Assembly: GCF_029227915.1 (NCBI RefSeq)
Contig: NC_079875.1
Span: 22,189,001-22,253,000, forward strand
Length of the DNA stretch: 64,000 nucleotides
Source: Hydractinia symbiolongicarpus
Taxonomy: Eukaryota > Cnidaria > Hydrozoa > Anthoathecata > Hydractiniidae
Reading direction: 5' to 3'
The notes under the pieces were generated by a model that saw only the letters and a program-made list of their open reading frames with translations, was not told the DNA's origin and did not search any database. Positions 36,801 to 50,800 of this stretch are shown here, piece by piece. Position 1 is the stretch's first letter. Each line of letters opens with the position of its first letter. Position numbers and translations under genes: made by a program.

Positions 36801-38803
36801 GAATTTGTATTGATCATGATGGAGTCCGTATCTCCGTAAATTACATCCAACCCAAGTGCAGTGGCTAGATCTTTTGTTTTCATCAGAATCTAATCATAAC
36901 GTCACATAAATACAGCGATAACTCCATATCGGACACCTCGATAACCTGTTTTTTTTTCTAGGAACACACAATACACTCAATCATAGTGCCGTGTTTTTCC
37001 TGCGCGCGCAGAAATGGAGGTAACTTTTCCGCTTAGTTTGTTTACATTTTTACCTCCATTCTGCGCGCGCATGAAGCATTACGTAATCACTTAGATGCGT
37101 GCTCAAGTAAATATCGGGACTGTGATTCCATGTATAAGTCATTTTTCTCTTAAATTTTCAGTAACCTCTTACCAGAGAAATTTTCATTGTTTTTAATAAC
37201 TTTTATTGGGATATAGAGCCATTTTATTGTAAATGGATAAGCCCTGAAAATATATTCTACTTCCTAGTACTTAGGTTTTACCATTGACCAAAATACAATT
37301 TTTATCCTCTCTTTGACCTCTATGTAGTGGTAGTTTTTTTTAAGAATGTGATTTCGAATTTTTTACTTTTGAGAAGAAAACACTCGAAGTTGGTTTCCAC
37401 ATACTCTGGTCTGCAAAATGCACCAAGACCACCTCTAATTAGTCTATTTCTATTAGAACCTAAATCCACAATGAAAGATGCTACTTGTCCTTCTGTACAA
37501 AAAATTCTTCATATTTTCCACTCTACGAAATATACGCACCTCGCGACCTTTCCCCGTTACTAAGGCTGCAAGTGGTTTGGCGTAGAAACGAGAATGACTG
37601 AACCCCAAACAACCATACATACTAAAAGAAAAGAGATTACATTTTCTCTTTACACCCCAACTATTTTAGAAACTTATTTTTATAAACTAACACCTACCTG
37701 TTAGCCGTTAACTTCAACGCTTTTTGTCGGATGTCATACTAAGACAGAAAAAAAGTGTCATATATAAGTACTCTTGACTTGTAAGACACAAGAAGTGGTA
37801 AGGTTCGACTGTTTATTTGTAAATTTTTTACCCCCAGTGAAGTTTTTTCGAATGTTTACGTTTTTTCTTGACATTTTATTGGTTCTTATGGGTTATCACA
37901 TGGTCAGTCTATATAAGGACGTATTAACCGGAGTCAAATCATAACGAAAACAAAACAACAAACTCATTACCGGCAAATAAATTAACTGAGCGTAAGACAA
38001 CGGAAATATCAATTACATATAAAATGTAAAAAGTTCAAAAACTTCATCAACCGACGAACTAAAAGCTGTTCATAATTTTTTTTCTTGAATGCTTACAGGT
38101 TTTTTATGGTTCAAGCAGTTAAGGGAATTAAAAGTCAATAAATGCTTTAAAAGAAATGAACTTGAAAAGAATCGGAGTTATAACTGTGAAAAACGAATCG
38201 TTTAAGCCAAAAGTATTTGCAACGAATGGTGGAATTGGTCAAGAAGGTATGTGGGTTTTACAAAATGATAGATGAAAAGAACAGCTGCACAAGTTTTATA
38301 AGAACAAAGATTTCGTTATTGTTAGTTAGATCAAGTTTATTGTGTGTATGAGGTTCCAGAACATTCTTTAAATGATATAAATTTATCAAATGCCATCCCA
38401 GGTATTTATGATAGTGTTTGATTAGTTCTCGTTATTTATAAATTTATAAACTCGTTTTACGGCATGTCAACTTAAAAACTTTTGTATCCTTTCACGGATG
38501 TCTCTGTTCAATGGTGTCATATTTTGATAAATTGGTTAGATACATTGTTTTGATTGGCGTTTCTCTACGCAGTAAACGCCTTAACAAATTGAAAAATCGT
38601 TATCAAAAGTATTTCCATGATTGTTGTTCTCTGGATTAAGTGGATTTTTTACGGGACAGTCAATTAATAGCCCAATTAATAAACATCAATAATTCCTGAA
38701 TAAGAACCTAAACGCTCAAAAATAAAAGAATCATCGCAGAAGTTTTCTCACCTGTATATACAACTCAGAATTGGGTGAAGTTTTCTTAAGAAGGTTTTTC
38801 ACC

Positions 38804-38839
<36 letters not shown>

Positions 38840-41800
38840 AAATAATGAACTGAATAATCAACGTAACTTCGTTCGCTAATTTGCTTACCTGTTTTCTTCT
38901 TTCAACCAATCGTTTGATTTCAGTTGGCAACACACCAGCTTCGAGATCACTAGACGGTACTTCTGGCAACTCTTCCTCTTCATCCTATTGCGAAGTAAGA
39001 TATTTTTTGTAGTGTATGAAGCAAAAAAGACTGCGAAAACACCACCATAGATGACGAACACAAACGTGGAAATGTCAACAGGTTAAACCCACCTCATCCT
39101 TCTTCATGCTAGGTGGTATCGTTGTAAAACAGATGTTGTATTCTTGAATAATGGACGGGTACAAACTGTTAAAATCCAGCAACAGAATATATTTGTCGTA
39201 AAAGCCTATAAAAATACAAGTTTAAATAAAAATGGAAAATTATACGCGGTTCGTTTTAAAATCTCACGAACTAGTTAACCAAAGTATGTATAGAATTAAT
39301 TAATTTAAAGGAAGAAACTTTCGCTATTTTTGACCCAAATCACGAATTTAGGTGACGCAAAATTTTTTTTTGAAAAAACTTAATCGCTAAAGTTTATTTT
39401 CTCAAAATATATTGAAATAGGCTATTGATCAAAATTAATTCTCATGAATTTTTATTTTTTTCTGGAATATACTTTCATCCTTATTGTTCAAGGTTTAATA
39501 ACTGTTGCTAAACTCTATAAATCTATCCAAAATCAAGTGGTTTCCATTGAAAGCATTTTACGGTAACTTTAAACACCATTTCAAGATCTCCTACACATAT
39601 GCTTATCGTGAAAGTTGATTCTCGCAAAAAAACATTTTCGAAAGTTCCTTCTCGGAAAAATCATTTTTCAAAGTTCCTTCTCGTAAAGAATTTTAAATTC
39701 AGCTATTCGCGAAAGTTATTATCCTCGATTTTGCGATATTTTTTTCCTCGCAAAATATCTTCCACGAAAGTATCCTCCTTTAAATACTGCAAGCTTAACC
39801 TTTTTTCGGCTCTAACACCAATCCACCAGTATATGCTGGCTTCCTTCTGTTTTTTCCCTTCTTTTTATCATCTGTTCCCTCCTGATCAGTATTTTGTTCA
39901 CGTTTTTTGGTACTGTATTCTTTGTCCGGCAAAATATAATTCCTAAAATAACAACGTTTCAAGAATCTACATTGAAAAGCACATTCCAATAGACTAAATT
40001 GTTTTGTTTTAGTATATTTTAAGGAATTCCGGCTGGGTACGTCTGTTTTTATTTTTAGGAAAATCTCCACGTTCTTATAAAGAAACGTATACTGCTTTAG
40101 GGTACAACGTCCACACTTCGATAAAATTTAATTATCTTCACCCCATCTTGAAGATAATATATTATTTCAGATTTTCTGCCTTCCGCATTACATCGCCTCT
40201 ATTTCAAAACATTTTTTCCGCTCAAATCCACTATTCTTGGAAATTGTTAGTCCCTTAGCTTCCTGTTTTCTTTGGACTGTAACTTGTTAAAGACTAACAT
40301 GTGAGATTACACCAATACACGCAAAATCTAGCACCAATAACGTCCACTACCTTTTGGAAAATGCATGAAGCAATAGAAATTCGTTTCTTTCAGACCTTCC
40401 ACCAAGTAGCGTCCGCGACTAAATACCAAAAACAAAAAAAACACAAAAAAATGAAAATAAAAACAACAACAACAACACAAAATACAATACATACAATACA
40501 ATATTTATACAATAAAAACACTGCAAAGACAGCTTACCATAACATTACCACATATTGATGTTATTTGGAAAGCTAGTGGAAGAATATTTAATTCGTACAT
40601 CAGTCTAAGCTTATACTCTGCATCAATCTACAAAACAAAAAAAATCATGTTTACAAACGTGCATAGGTTTTGCCAACAAGAAACATAGCACAGAAATGTA
40701 GTAACGTTACCATATTATTCTTCAACATCTGTAACAACGAGTTTGTGTTTCTAAAGAGCACAGTACATATCAAAATATCAGTTCGTAAATGAAATATAAC
40801 GCAGAAAATGCCTAACTTACCTCATATTAGCCTCTATGTTCTCTGGGAGAAGGTCTTCTCTCGGTTTGTTTAAAACAACTGATACAAGCTCTACAGAATA
40901 TTTATGCATTTAAATAAGTTTTTAGAATACCATTAAAACTATCAAAACTCAACATGTATAGAACAGTTACAAGCAAATAAATGTTGTTCTAAGTGTTAAT
41001 AAAATTTTAGGAGCTAACATACCAGTCAAATCATAACTTTTGCATCTGATCAACTCCTTCGCACTAATCTTCACATCACAGACGAGCCTACCACAAGCAG
41101 TGTTGGTATCATTAGACATAAATCCTTGCTTTCCCGAACTCTAAAGTGGTTAAAAATGTGAAAAATTCATCAAAACTGGAAAATCGCAGCTGCAAGTTCT
41201 CCTTGGTAATTGTCAATATCTTTTTGCAGTCGATTAAATTTCAAAGTTTAATCAAATAAAGTCCATGAAAAGAAGAAACAACAAATTTTACCATTTTTGG
41301 AAATGTGTTCCGTTTTAAACGACCAATTTTTGACCAATGTGCAACCTATACAAAAAAAAACATCACAAAAACGTGAAATCTACAGTGCAGCAAGCATGTC
41401 TGTTATTTGCACAAAAGATTCATACCTTGTTTGCTTGCAAACAATGCAGAAGAACATCGAAATCAAATCCATGAATATCGTGTCCCTACACAATAAAATA
41501 ATCATTGAAATATGTTACCCTTTTTAGCGCATTAATAGGTGAAAAATAGCAGTTGAATACATACCACAATAACATCTGCATCAATAGTTTGAATTTTCGC
41601 AAGTAGAAGACCCAACATTGATCTTTCGGATGGAGAAATTTGAATATTGAAACCCTAAAAAATGACGTTTTGCTGTGCAGATCCTTCTTGCATTTTACAT
41701 TTTGCATTTTGCACGTTAAAAAAACGAAGAAGAAAAAAAGCGAAAATAGCAAGCCGTACCATTTTTTTAACAGTGGTTTGGAAATCAAATGGAAGAACTT

Positions 41801-44800
41801 GATCAGATGGTTTTGTTACAACTAAAAAAAACACAATAAATAAATGCTACTTTTAAAAACATATTGTTGCTGGTATTATTGTAACTTACAGCAAAAACTT
41901 TGTTGATAGCAATCACTTGGAGCAGCTTTGTCCAAGTACACTTGAGGATGAACATGTCCACAGAAAGAAATGATCTGCGCAGAAATAACATGAAGTTTTG
42001 ACAACAAAACAACAACAAAAATTATTATGACTAAAATTAACATAAAATTTTGATAACAAAAGAAATCATCAACCAAAACATAAGTTTAAAAAAGCGCATA
42101 AGCACCAACAAAGAAATATTTATATTATATTGTTCAACATAACACCCCAAATAGACTAATTAATGAGCACAGGCGATACTTACTTCATGTGCGTGTATTT
42201 TAGAGTTCGTAGTGGCAATCATTGACAGACTAAGGACCGTCTAAATAATTCCATTAAATGTAAGTATGAGAAATGAAGGCAGAGTTACCTATCAACTAAA
42301 CATAACTTACTAGTGGAGGCGATGGTATGCTTTCTTTAACCACGCTGACGAAACTTGGACGATCAATGCAAACCTAAAATTTCAAGAAGAACAAAAAATA
42401 GGGAAAAATACTTGTTGGAAAAAACTTTCACCTATTAATACACGTAAGATAAACTCACTTCAATTTTGCACCAACTGATGGATTGCTTAGGAACTTCTAA
42501 AATAACAATTTTGAAATGAGGTTTCTCTACGTTTTTTGCAATCAATGATGTTGTTGCTGTTTTTGAATAGAAGAATTGTTGTGGTCATCGTTCCTAACTT
42601 TCGTGAAGATATAATCGAATAAGATTTTCGAAAAGTAGTTTTAACTTTTAACCTTATTTCTTCACCTTAACTTATTTCTTTACCTTCGTTGACCTGTTTT
42701 TTACACTCTATGGAAAATATGCATTTTAATGTCCGCCTTTTACTGAGTTTTTCCACAGAAAACATGCGAGATATGAACTATTAACAGTGATGGAAAATCG
42801 ACCACTTCCTTTTCGTATTAAAAAATACGAAATACGGAAATTTCGTATTAAAAAATACGGATTTCGTATTTTAAAGTACGCGTATTTTTAAAAATACTAA
42901 ATTCGTATTTCGTATTTTTAAAAAATACGAAATACGAATTTCGTATTTTTAAAAAATAGAAAATACGAAATTTTATTTTTAAAGATAGAACATTCGAAAT
43001 TCTTTAAAATAGAGAATTTCGTATTTTTAAAACTATTAGTGTATCAAATGAATGGTTGAATAACGTCTTTTTAATAAGTTTTAAATTGGCTCAATGATTT
43101 CACAGGGACGTTTTCTCGTTATTTTAGAGTAAAATACGGCAACTTTAAATTCGCATAAAAAATAAAACGATCTTGGAGGCGTTCCCTAGCCAGATATTTT
43201 AAATATTCTTATTTAAAAATACGAAATTCGTATTTTTTGAAAATACGGAATACGGTTTAAAAAAATTCGAGTGTTTTTAAATACGAATTTCGTATTTTCA
43301 AAAATACGAAATACGGAATTCTATTTTTTTTAAAAATACGAATTAAAAATAGAAGTGGTCGATTTTCCTAGAGAGCATCGCCATAATGGGAATTAGAGAA
43401 ATGCGTTCATTATCAAAGACAAAAAAGTAAGCAAAAATAATATCTTATTTTAAAACTTTTACATAACAAATTTATAAATTATACTTTTTATTTCGCAAAT
43501 TAAATTACCAAAATTTACTAGCTAGAGTTGAGCGATAGAGGTTTTTCACCCGATATACCCTTATTTTTTGTTTGCAGCAACAAATCCAACATCAAAACTC
43601 AAAATGTTACCGACTTTGTTAATATATACAAAAAATTTAATTAAAACTTTGATCATTTTGCCGACGAATAATAACGTCAAAATTACTCTGATGTTTGCCG
43701 CTTTAACTGCTTTATGCGGGCACTCTTATTCAAGATGGCTATCGGATTTATCTTCCCTTATAAATACAAATCAAGCAAAAAGAGATTTTCCACTAAATAC
43801 TGATGTTATATGATTCCTTTATATTTACGTTGTTTTAGAGTGGGGGGTAAACACGTGAGTAGGCTTTTAAATATACTCAACTATATTTTACTCAACAATA
43901 TTACTAACGTGGGTACTTGATATCCAACCAAGCTGGTCCTTGCAGGTGCTGATTTAAAAATAGAAGCTCCAAGCTAAATGAATACATGCAAAGTTTTAAC
44001 ACGGAAATGACGATACAATCCTTGCCAAAAAGAAATTCAAGTTCAAGAGTTACTAAAACTTCTAGAAGATTACTATACCTTCAAAAGATTTTAAAATTTG
44101 CTGGGTTTTTTTCAGACTAACATTTCTTCAGTTTTTTTAACTGGATTTTTTGCTGGTCATTTCAAAGATTAAAGTATTGCCAGATCCTTCTTTATTTTGT
44201 GAATGCAACGGAATTGTTTGTTGCTAGCCTTCGTGAAGTTTAGCGAGGAAAGATATTCAGAAATTTTAATACAGAAACGTGTGTCCCAAAGATTCGTTAC
44301 GGGAAGTGTTATATTCTGGGAGATTTTTCATCCTTTTATAGTTCTTTTTGTTTTGGCTACATACAAATCTTAAAATTTTAAGATTTCTGCCTACGTATAC
44401 CCGAGGGATTCAGATTTACTTTTATTTTCAAATAAATCTTTTAAATGCATAATGAACCTACGGCTCCACACTTTATCGCTGATTTTCTTTTGATATTAAG
44501 CTACTTACAATTAATGTAAGTAGCTTAAAAAGTCAGCAATAATAAACAAGATATTTACTAACGTATTACCAATATATTAAGCAACTCAAAATCATACATA
44601 CCTAGACGTGTTAGTGCCAAAAACATGACTGAATGTTTCGCCTCTCAAATCAGATGGTAACTTTGGTTGTGTTGCCTAAGAAAGCAATTTCATGACATTA
44701 ACACTGCAAAAAAAAAAAAGTTTTTTAATAATATCATTCTGTCTGTTTGGTACCACAACAGTAAGAGCTTCTTTAATCTTGCCGCGAAGTCATTGAAAAA

Positions 44801-47800
44801 ACGGGGTTCTATTAATTAAAAATCGCCATTTTTTATATATGAACCCCTATTATTTGCTGATTCTGATATTTTAACACGTTTTAAAGCTGTGTATAAATCT
44901 TAAACAACCAACCAAACTTAGGATTTTGGCTAAAAACGTTGAACAAGCATTCTAAAGCCAGCTAGTTATTTTTTCAAGGTTTCTATTCAGTTTGTATATA
45001 AAAGCTTTCAACCTAGCTAACATTTTTTATTTTTAAATCAACTTTGCCAATCTGATTTTTACTCAGCTGCAACTGGGACCTGGCTGCAACAAAATTTTCG
45101 CTCACATCTTTTGCTAAAGAGGGGTTTAATCTCGTAAAAGGTATTGTGCAGTGATCAAGTACTCCACACGGATAAGCAACACAGTTTGTCTTTACTTAAC
45201 ACTCATCCCAATGTCATTCGCAATTCATTTATAACTTATTACAATTCATTTTTTAACTTTTACAGGAACCTATTAAAAAATGCTAGCCAAATATTTTTGA
45301 TATGGCAGGGCAACAACAGGTTGTATCCTGTGCTTTTATTTCAGCCAAAGTTGTAAAAAAGTTATTTTTAAAAAAACATTATACCGATATTGCTGCATTA
45401 GTGTGGAGAGTTCACTGGATTGCCTTTATATCTGCACTAAACTCCTCCACCTTAATGTGCAACATAGTTTAAGTGGTTACCCTGACGTTTAACATTGGGA
45501 AAGGGCTTTTTTCTGTCAGCGCTCCACTGGATTTGCGACACATGGCATTACATGTGCTAAATGTCCCCAGAGGTATAACATGATCTACCTGCACCAAAAC
45601 GCTCCACCTAGTGTTTAATGCTCAATTACTAGTGGCTAAACTCGAAGTTTTAATGTCGAGTCTTCCCACTATCTATATCACAATACTTGCTGTCTGTGGG
45701 TCAAAGATGGTTAGCTGCAAGCAACGACAAGAGAATTTCTGTGGATGTTTCCACAGACCTACGGACTTGTTTGTAGAACAATGCATCAACATGAATACAC
45801 ACCGAATATAAAATCTCCAGGTATTCCGTTTCCTCTCTGGCAACATCCGTTTTTGCAAAGGCGTAACCTTTTCGTACTTTCTAAAATATCATAAAAACAA
45901 AAATGTAGATATGTTACAGTATGTTTTAAATTGTTTCATTCGTTTTTTTGTAGAGACTACTTACTCTGCACTTGTACTCCATAATCTTGTAGTTATTTGA
46001 TATCTTTTGATCAAACTCCTGAAAAGCAGAGTTAGCAATATGAAAGAGGTACGAAACATCTAAATGAAAAGCCCTTGCAAGCTAAAAGATTTCAGATTCT
46101 TGTTCGTGTGTAATTTTGTTCCCTATACCTAAGGTCGCGAGTAGCCTGTGTAGTACAGAACTTCTACAATGTTGTTCCGTTATTTGAAAGAAATAGGTAT
46201 TATCCCGTGGTATTATCTGGAACTTGCAAAATGTTTCATGTAGTACAAATGTCCAAAACGTGATTTGTGAAAATTAACACTTTAACAATACAGCACTACA
46301 CTTAACATTCATAAGAAAGAAACGAAGACGTTTTAGCATATCCATTTATTCAAAAAAAAAAAAAAAATCAAATGTAAGGAATATTTTCTGGATATATTTA
46401 GTACGAACTTTAAACAGACGAAAGTACTCAACATTCAGAATAATGTGTAAAATTAAATTAAACAAATAAATCGAAAAGTTTGATAATTTTTGTTATCCCA
46501 TTTTATGTTTTTATGTTTCGTAATAAAAAGTTTTAATTGCTGACAACGCACAGGGAAAAAACAACAATAAAAACTGCAAGTATGGTTGATATAAGGGGTC
46601 TCTGAGGATATGTGTGTACTGTATCTAATTGTAACAGAGGTCAACAAAGACCACAACAAACTGTCTAAGACAGTTTCTCGTAATTGTAGTGTGGTCAACA
46701 AGGACCACGTAAACAAACTGTAAATCAATATAAGTAAAAAAATACTATCAACAAAGACAGGTTCTAACAAACTGCCAACAAGGACATCTTAAGATTGATA
46801 GTTCTGGCCCAGTGGTGCATACATTTCGAGAAAGGCTAATAAACCTGTGCATCATCGAGATGTAAATAGCGTCTATAGGCATCACTGGTCCACCTGCCTA
46901 AAATCTGGATAGTGCTGTCAAGTACCCCTGCTGACGCTGCTGCAGAGGCACCACTGATACAAAAAGAATGTGTATTAATGTGTGGAATGTTTACTATGTC
47001 CTGACAAGTCGAAAATTTAAAGTCCTGGTAAGTGAATAGTGACCACCTTGGGCCAGGATGAACTGCTAAGTAACGACGCATACACTGAACCTGGCAAACT
47101 GCGTTATTGGTAGCGCCAACCCTAATCTGACAACCAACACGAGAAGGATCCGCTTTAGACGACTGGATATGAACCAGCATGACTGGATTGTCTGCAGGAA
47201 ATTGTATATCTCCAACCAATAAATCAGTGGATGGATCGAAGTGACGACTGGATTGATAAGTGTATTCAGAGCAGCGCAACAAGCCAAAGAAGGCCAAAGA
47301 GGTATCAGCTTTGAAAAGTAGTTGTTTATATACTGTAGCTTGCAGAAATTGAATACCGTAATGAATTAAACACAAATTCTGATACGCAATTGGGTACCTG
47401 CGCAGCCGGGGGAGACGAGCTCCTTGGACTCTTTTAATTCCCCGCAGGGTGTAAGACAAGCGAATCATGTCTGCTATTCGAACATAGTTGCCAGCCATGA
47501 TGGAGGGTTATTGCAACCCTGAGAGTTAAACGCGAATGGTAGTGTGAGATACGCATTGTGCCAAACTAGCAATGTAGCGAATTAGAACATCCTTTTTCAA
47601 CCGCCAGGGAGGATGAGACCACCTATAACAAAATCGCTGATATGAGGAATACGTGGCCCTAGTAGTGGGTGCCAAAGCTTGAGATTTAAAGTACCGTGAG
47701 GCCATACTAAGATGGTCCAGATGGTTGGCTTGCCTGGTGTGATTGACTCGTCTGCGGACTAAAGGCGTTGTTTGAATCGACGAACCAGTAACCGAGATAG

Positions 47801-50800
47801 AAGATTAGCTGCAAATTAGTGTGTCCAGGAATATGTTCAAGCAAAATATTAATGTTCAACGGTGCCGTGAATAAAAATAACTCGCGATATGCCTGAGCGC
47901 CACACATGTGTAAATGATGATCTGCAAATTGCGCAATTTGCGACCCCTAACCGCTGCTACAATTGCGAAAAGCTCCAATATATTAATATGAAAAGAATGA
48001 AATGTTGGGGGTCATGGAGCACCACCAAATCCCTGATGTATCCGTAAAGAGGCTAAGTGAAACGGGTGTGGTTGGGTCGCCTTGAATGAAACAGACACCA
48101 TTTCAGCTATGTAAAAAATCCACCCACCATTGAATGTCTAACCATGCCTCCTCATTTAATGTAATATGATGATTGAGTGATGCAACTGTGGTAGACAAAT
48201 CAATTAACCTACGGAGGAACATTCTGGCTGGTTTTACCACTTTGGCAGCGAAAGAGCCAATCAAGGAAAGCAATTCTCATTTAGTGCACTTCTTCCTACC
48301 AAGCAAATAAAGCTTCGTGTAACTCCCTGTACTTTTCCGCTGGCAAGCGAATGATCTGTTGCTGAGAGTCAATCTCTATGCCCAGGTAGGTTAAGGTTTG
48401 TGAGGGTCCTGTGGTTTTGTCCTCCGCAATAGGGACACCTAGTTTAGCGCACATCGACAGAATGGATACTAAGTAACTATTCACTTCTGCTGCAGACCTC
48501 CTACAAAGGAAGAAATCGTCTTGGTAATGGATCACAAATGGAATAGCAAGCACAGTGAGGAAGATCCAACATAACAAATCTGCAAAACAATTAAACAAGA
48601 AGGGTGAGGAGCGGCTGATAAATGGCAAGCGAGTGTCCACAAAATAATAACCCTGCCAACAGTAGCCTAATAAACCCCATTGAACTGGTTTAACAGGGTA
48701 AAGGCGAATAGCATTACCTCTAGGTGAGGAGAAAGGTGAGGAGAAATCTAAAATTATCTGTAAGAACCGTCTTTCTTTGGTACTGCACCTAAAGGTGAAC
48801 AATGCATAGGTGTAATTGGAGGGCTTAGAAAAGGTTTCAATTCTTTAGCAATAGCCTCGCACACTGGTCGAGAATTAGAGCGTGCAGATAGATAGTAGGT
48901 TGCGTGGCTGGGTAGCTGTGTACGTGACATGAAAGCCAATGTCAAATCCAAAGACAAACCAAAGATAATTAACAGGACATCGAAAGACACAAGCAGTGGA
49001 TTTGGCTTAATATTTACGAACAACGGAGCATTGTGAGGCAGGATGGGAGTCAACACAGTGTTTACATTGGCGTGCAAAGCAACAATGCCGGTACGTACAG
49101 TGACCTTGTGCGTTGGTGTATCGACAAGTGGCGATGTTATCGACCTGTCTGACTGCACCTGTGTCAGTCCTACAGAGGGTCTGTGTGGCTCGAAAGGACT
49201 GTGGGGTACGAAAGCGCGGTAAGGTGCGAAAAGGCTGGGGGCACGAAAGGGCTGCCCACTATATGCTAAATCTTAAGGTGCTGATTCGTTCCGAGCTGCT
49301 GACTCAGTACGAAGGGGCAACTTGAGGCAAGATTTCCATAATTTTGGCACCAAAACACATGACCTGCAGTAGGGGACTTCGGACATGACGGTTATAAAGA
49401 TCGTCATCTACACAGTTCCATGACAAACCTGAATCAAAAGCCATTTGGTACCTAAACATGCGATTGTATGTCGACCATGCTATAAATGTAAACTGTGAGG
49501 TGAAGTCACACATGATAGACTGATAGTGTAAAAGCTTGGATGCACAATGTGTGCACAAAGAAAAAGGTGAAGCACCGGATAAATTTTTTCCATGTTAACA
49601 TCCAAGATGAAAAGTCACTAACCTTTAGGCGGTTTGATCACTTGGGAACTAACAAAACTGATGGCTAGACCCACTGAGAACCTTAAACGTAAATTTGTTT
49701 GAAGATGAGGCAAAAGCAAGCAATAAGCTGTCGAAATTTACATACTCACCGTTGTTAACCTTGTCCAAAATAGCCTGAGGAAGTGCCGGCAAGTGAGCAG
49801 GGTGCGCTGTGGTTGCGACTGAAAACCCAATCTGGGCTGGACGAGAAAGACCCCCTGTGGAAACTCAACTATCTTAAAAAACGGCTCAGACACAAAATTA
49901 TTTACAATAATTCTCAACAAGAGAGTTAGTATGATAAGCACCACCTGTCGCTTGACTTTGCTCTATTGTGTCAGGAGCTCTTCCTGCTATTCCTTCCCCC
50001 CTCGTGACCTTTGAAAAATCGTCGTAATTCTCCTCTAATTAAATCATCAACGTCGGTGGTCGAAGTTGATGATGCCCGATGGCCAGTGAAGACATTTGAC
50101 GACACAACTGTAGTTGACTCAACGCCAGTTGCTGTGGAGGTCGGTTGGCTGTGTGTGGAGTCTGGTCGACCTCATGGCCATGTTGGTTGATGGAATTGGG
50201 GCCATACATGATGTTGTAGTCGCCAACGTAGCTACCACTGAGTTTGGCTGATTGTAGAAAGAAAACTGGCGATGAGCAAGTACTTGAGGCGATCCCGAGT
50301 CAGTTAAATTTAATGCATTGCACACTAACCGTAAAGTTTGAACTGGCAATGCGGCCCATTCCGCCAGACTCTTCATATCTGGGTCAGCCACTGGCAAAGC
50401 TCCTCCAGAATGCCGTCGAATAGCGACGCAAAGAACTATCATTATCGACATGCACAGAAATCTAACAAGTAACATCTTTTGTCAGGTAACTTATTAACAA
50501 AAGATAAATAAAACAATTAAAACTACAATTACTGCATGAGCGAAAGAGGAATCGTGGAGCGAGACTGTGACTAAAAAAGACGAACGATCAAAGTGAAGAT
50601 TGGAGCCAAGGCCTGTGAAACTAAGATGGCAACAACAGCTGCGTACTACCGTGCTAACGCCAGTCCATGTCGTTTAGCAATTAATTAAAGTTAAGTAAAC
50701 TTAACTACCTTATATTTACAAAACAATAATAAACAAAAAATGAGAAATTTTCATAAATATTGTTTTAAGTCAATTTATTTAGTCTGAAGGGGGGTTGGGG

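Larger units (their letters stand above)
46600..50480 (-). mobile_element. Decayed DIRS-like (tyrosine recombinase) retrotransposon
   Basis: On the minus strand the order is an upstream gag-like region (to about 50475), a reverse transcriptase (49158-48296), an RNase H remnant (about 48200-47700) and a tyrosine recombinase (47498-46836). This is the DIRS order, with no LTR or DDE integrase visible. Stops and frameshifts separate the pieces. Short repeated words such as GTCAACAAAGACC around 46650-46790 may belong to the terminal or internal complementary repeats, but the ends are not defined. The whole element sits in the POLA1 intron 46019-51186, in the same orientation as POLA1. Confidence 0.8.
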
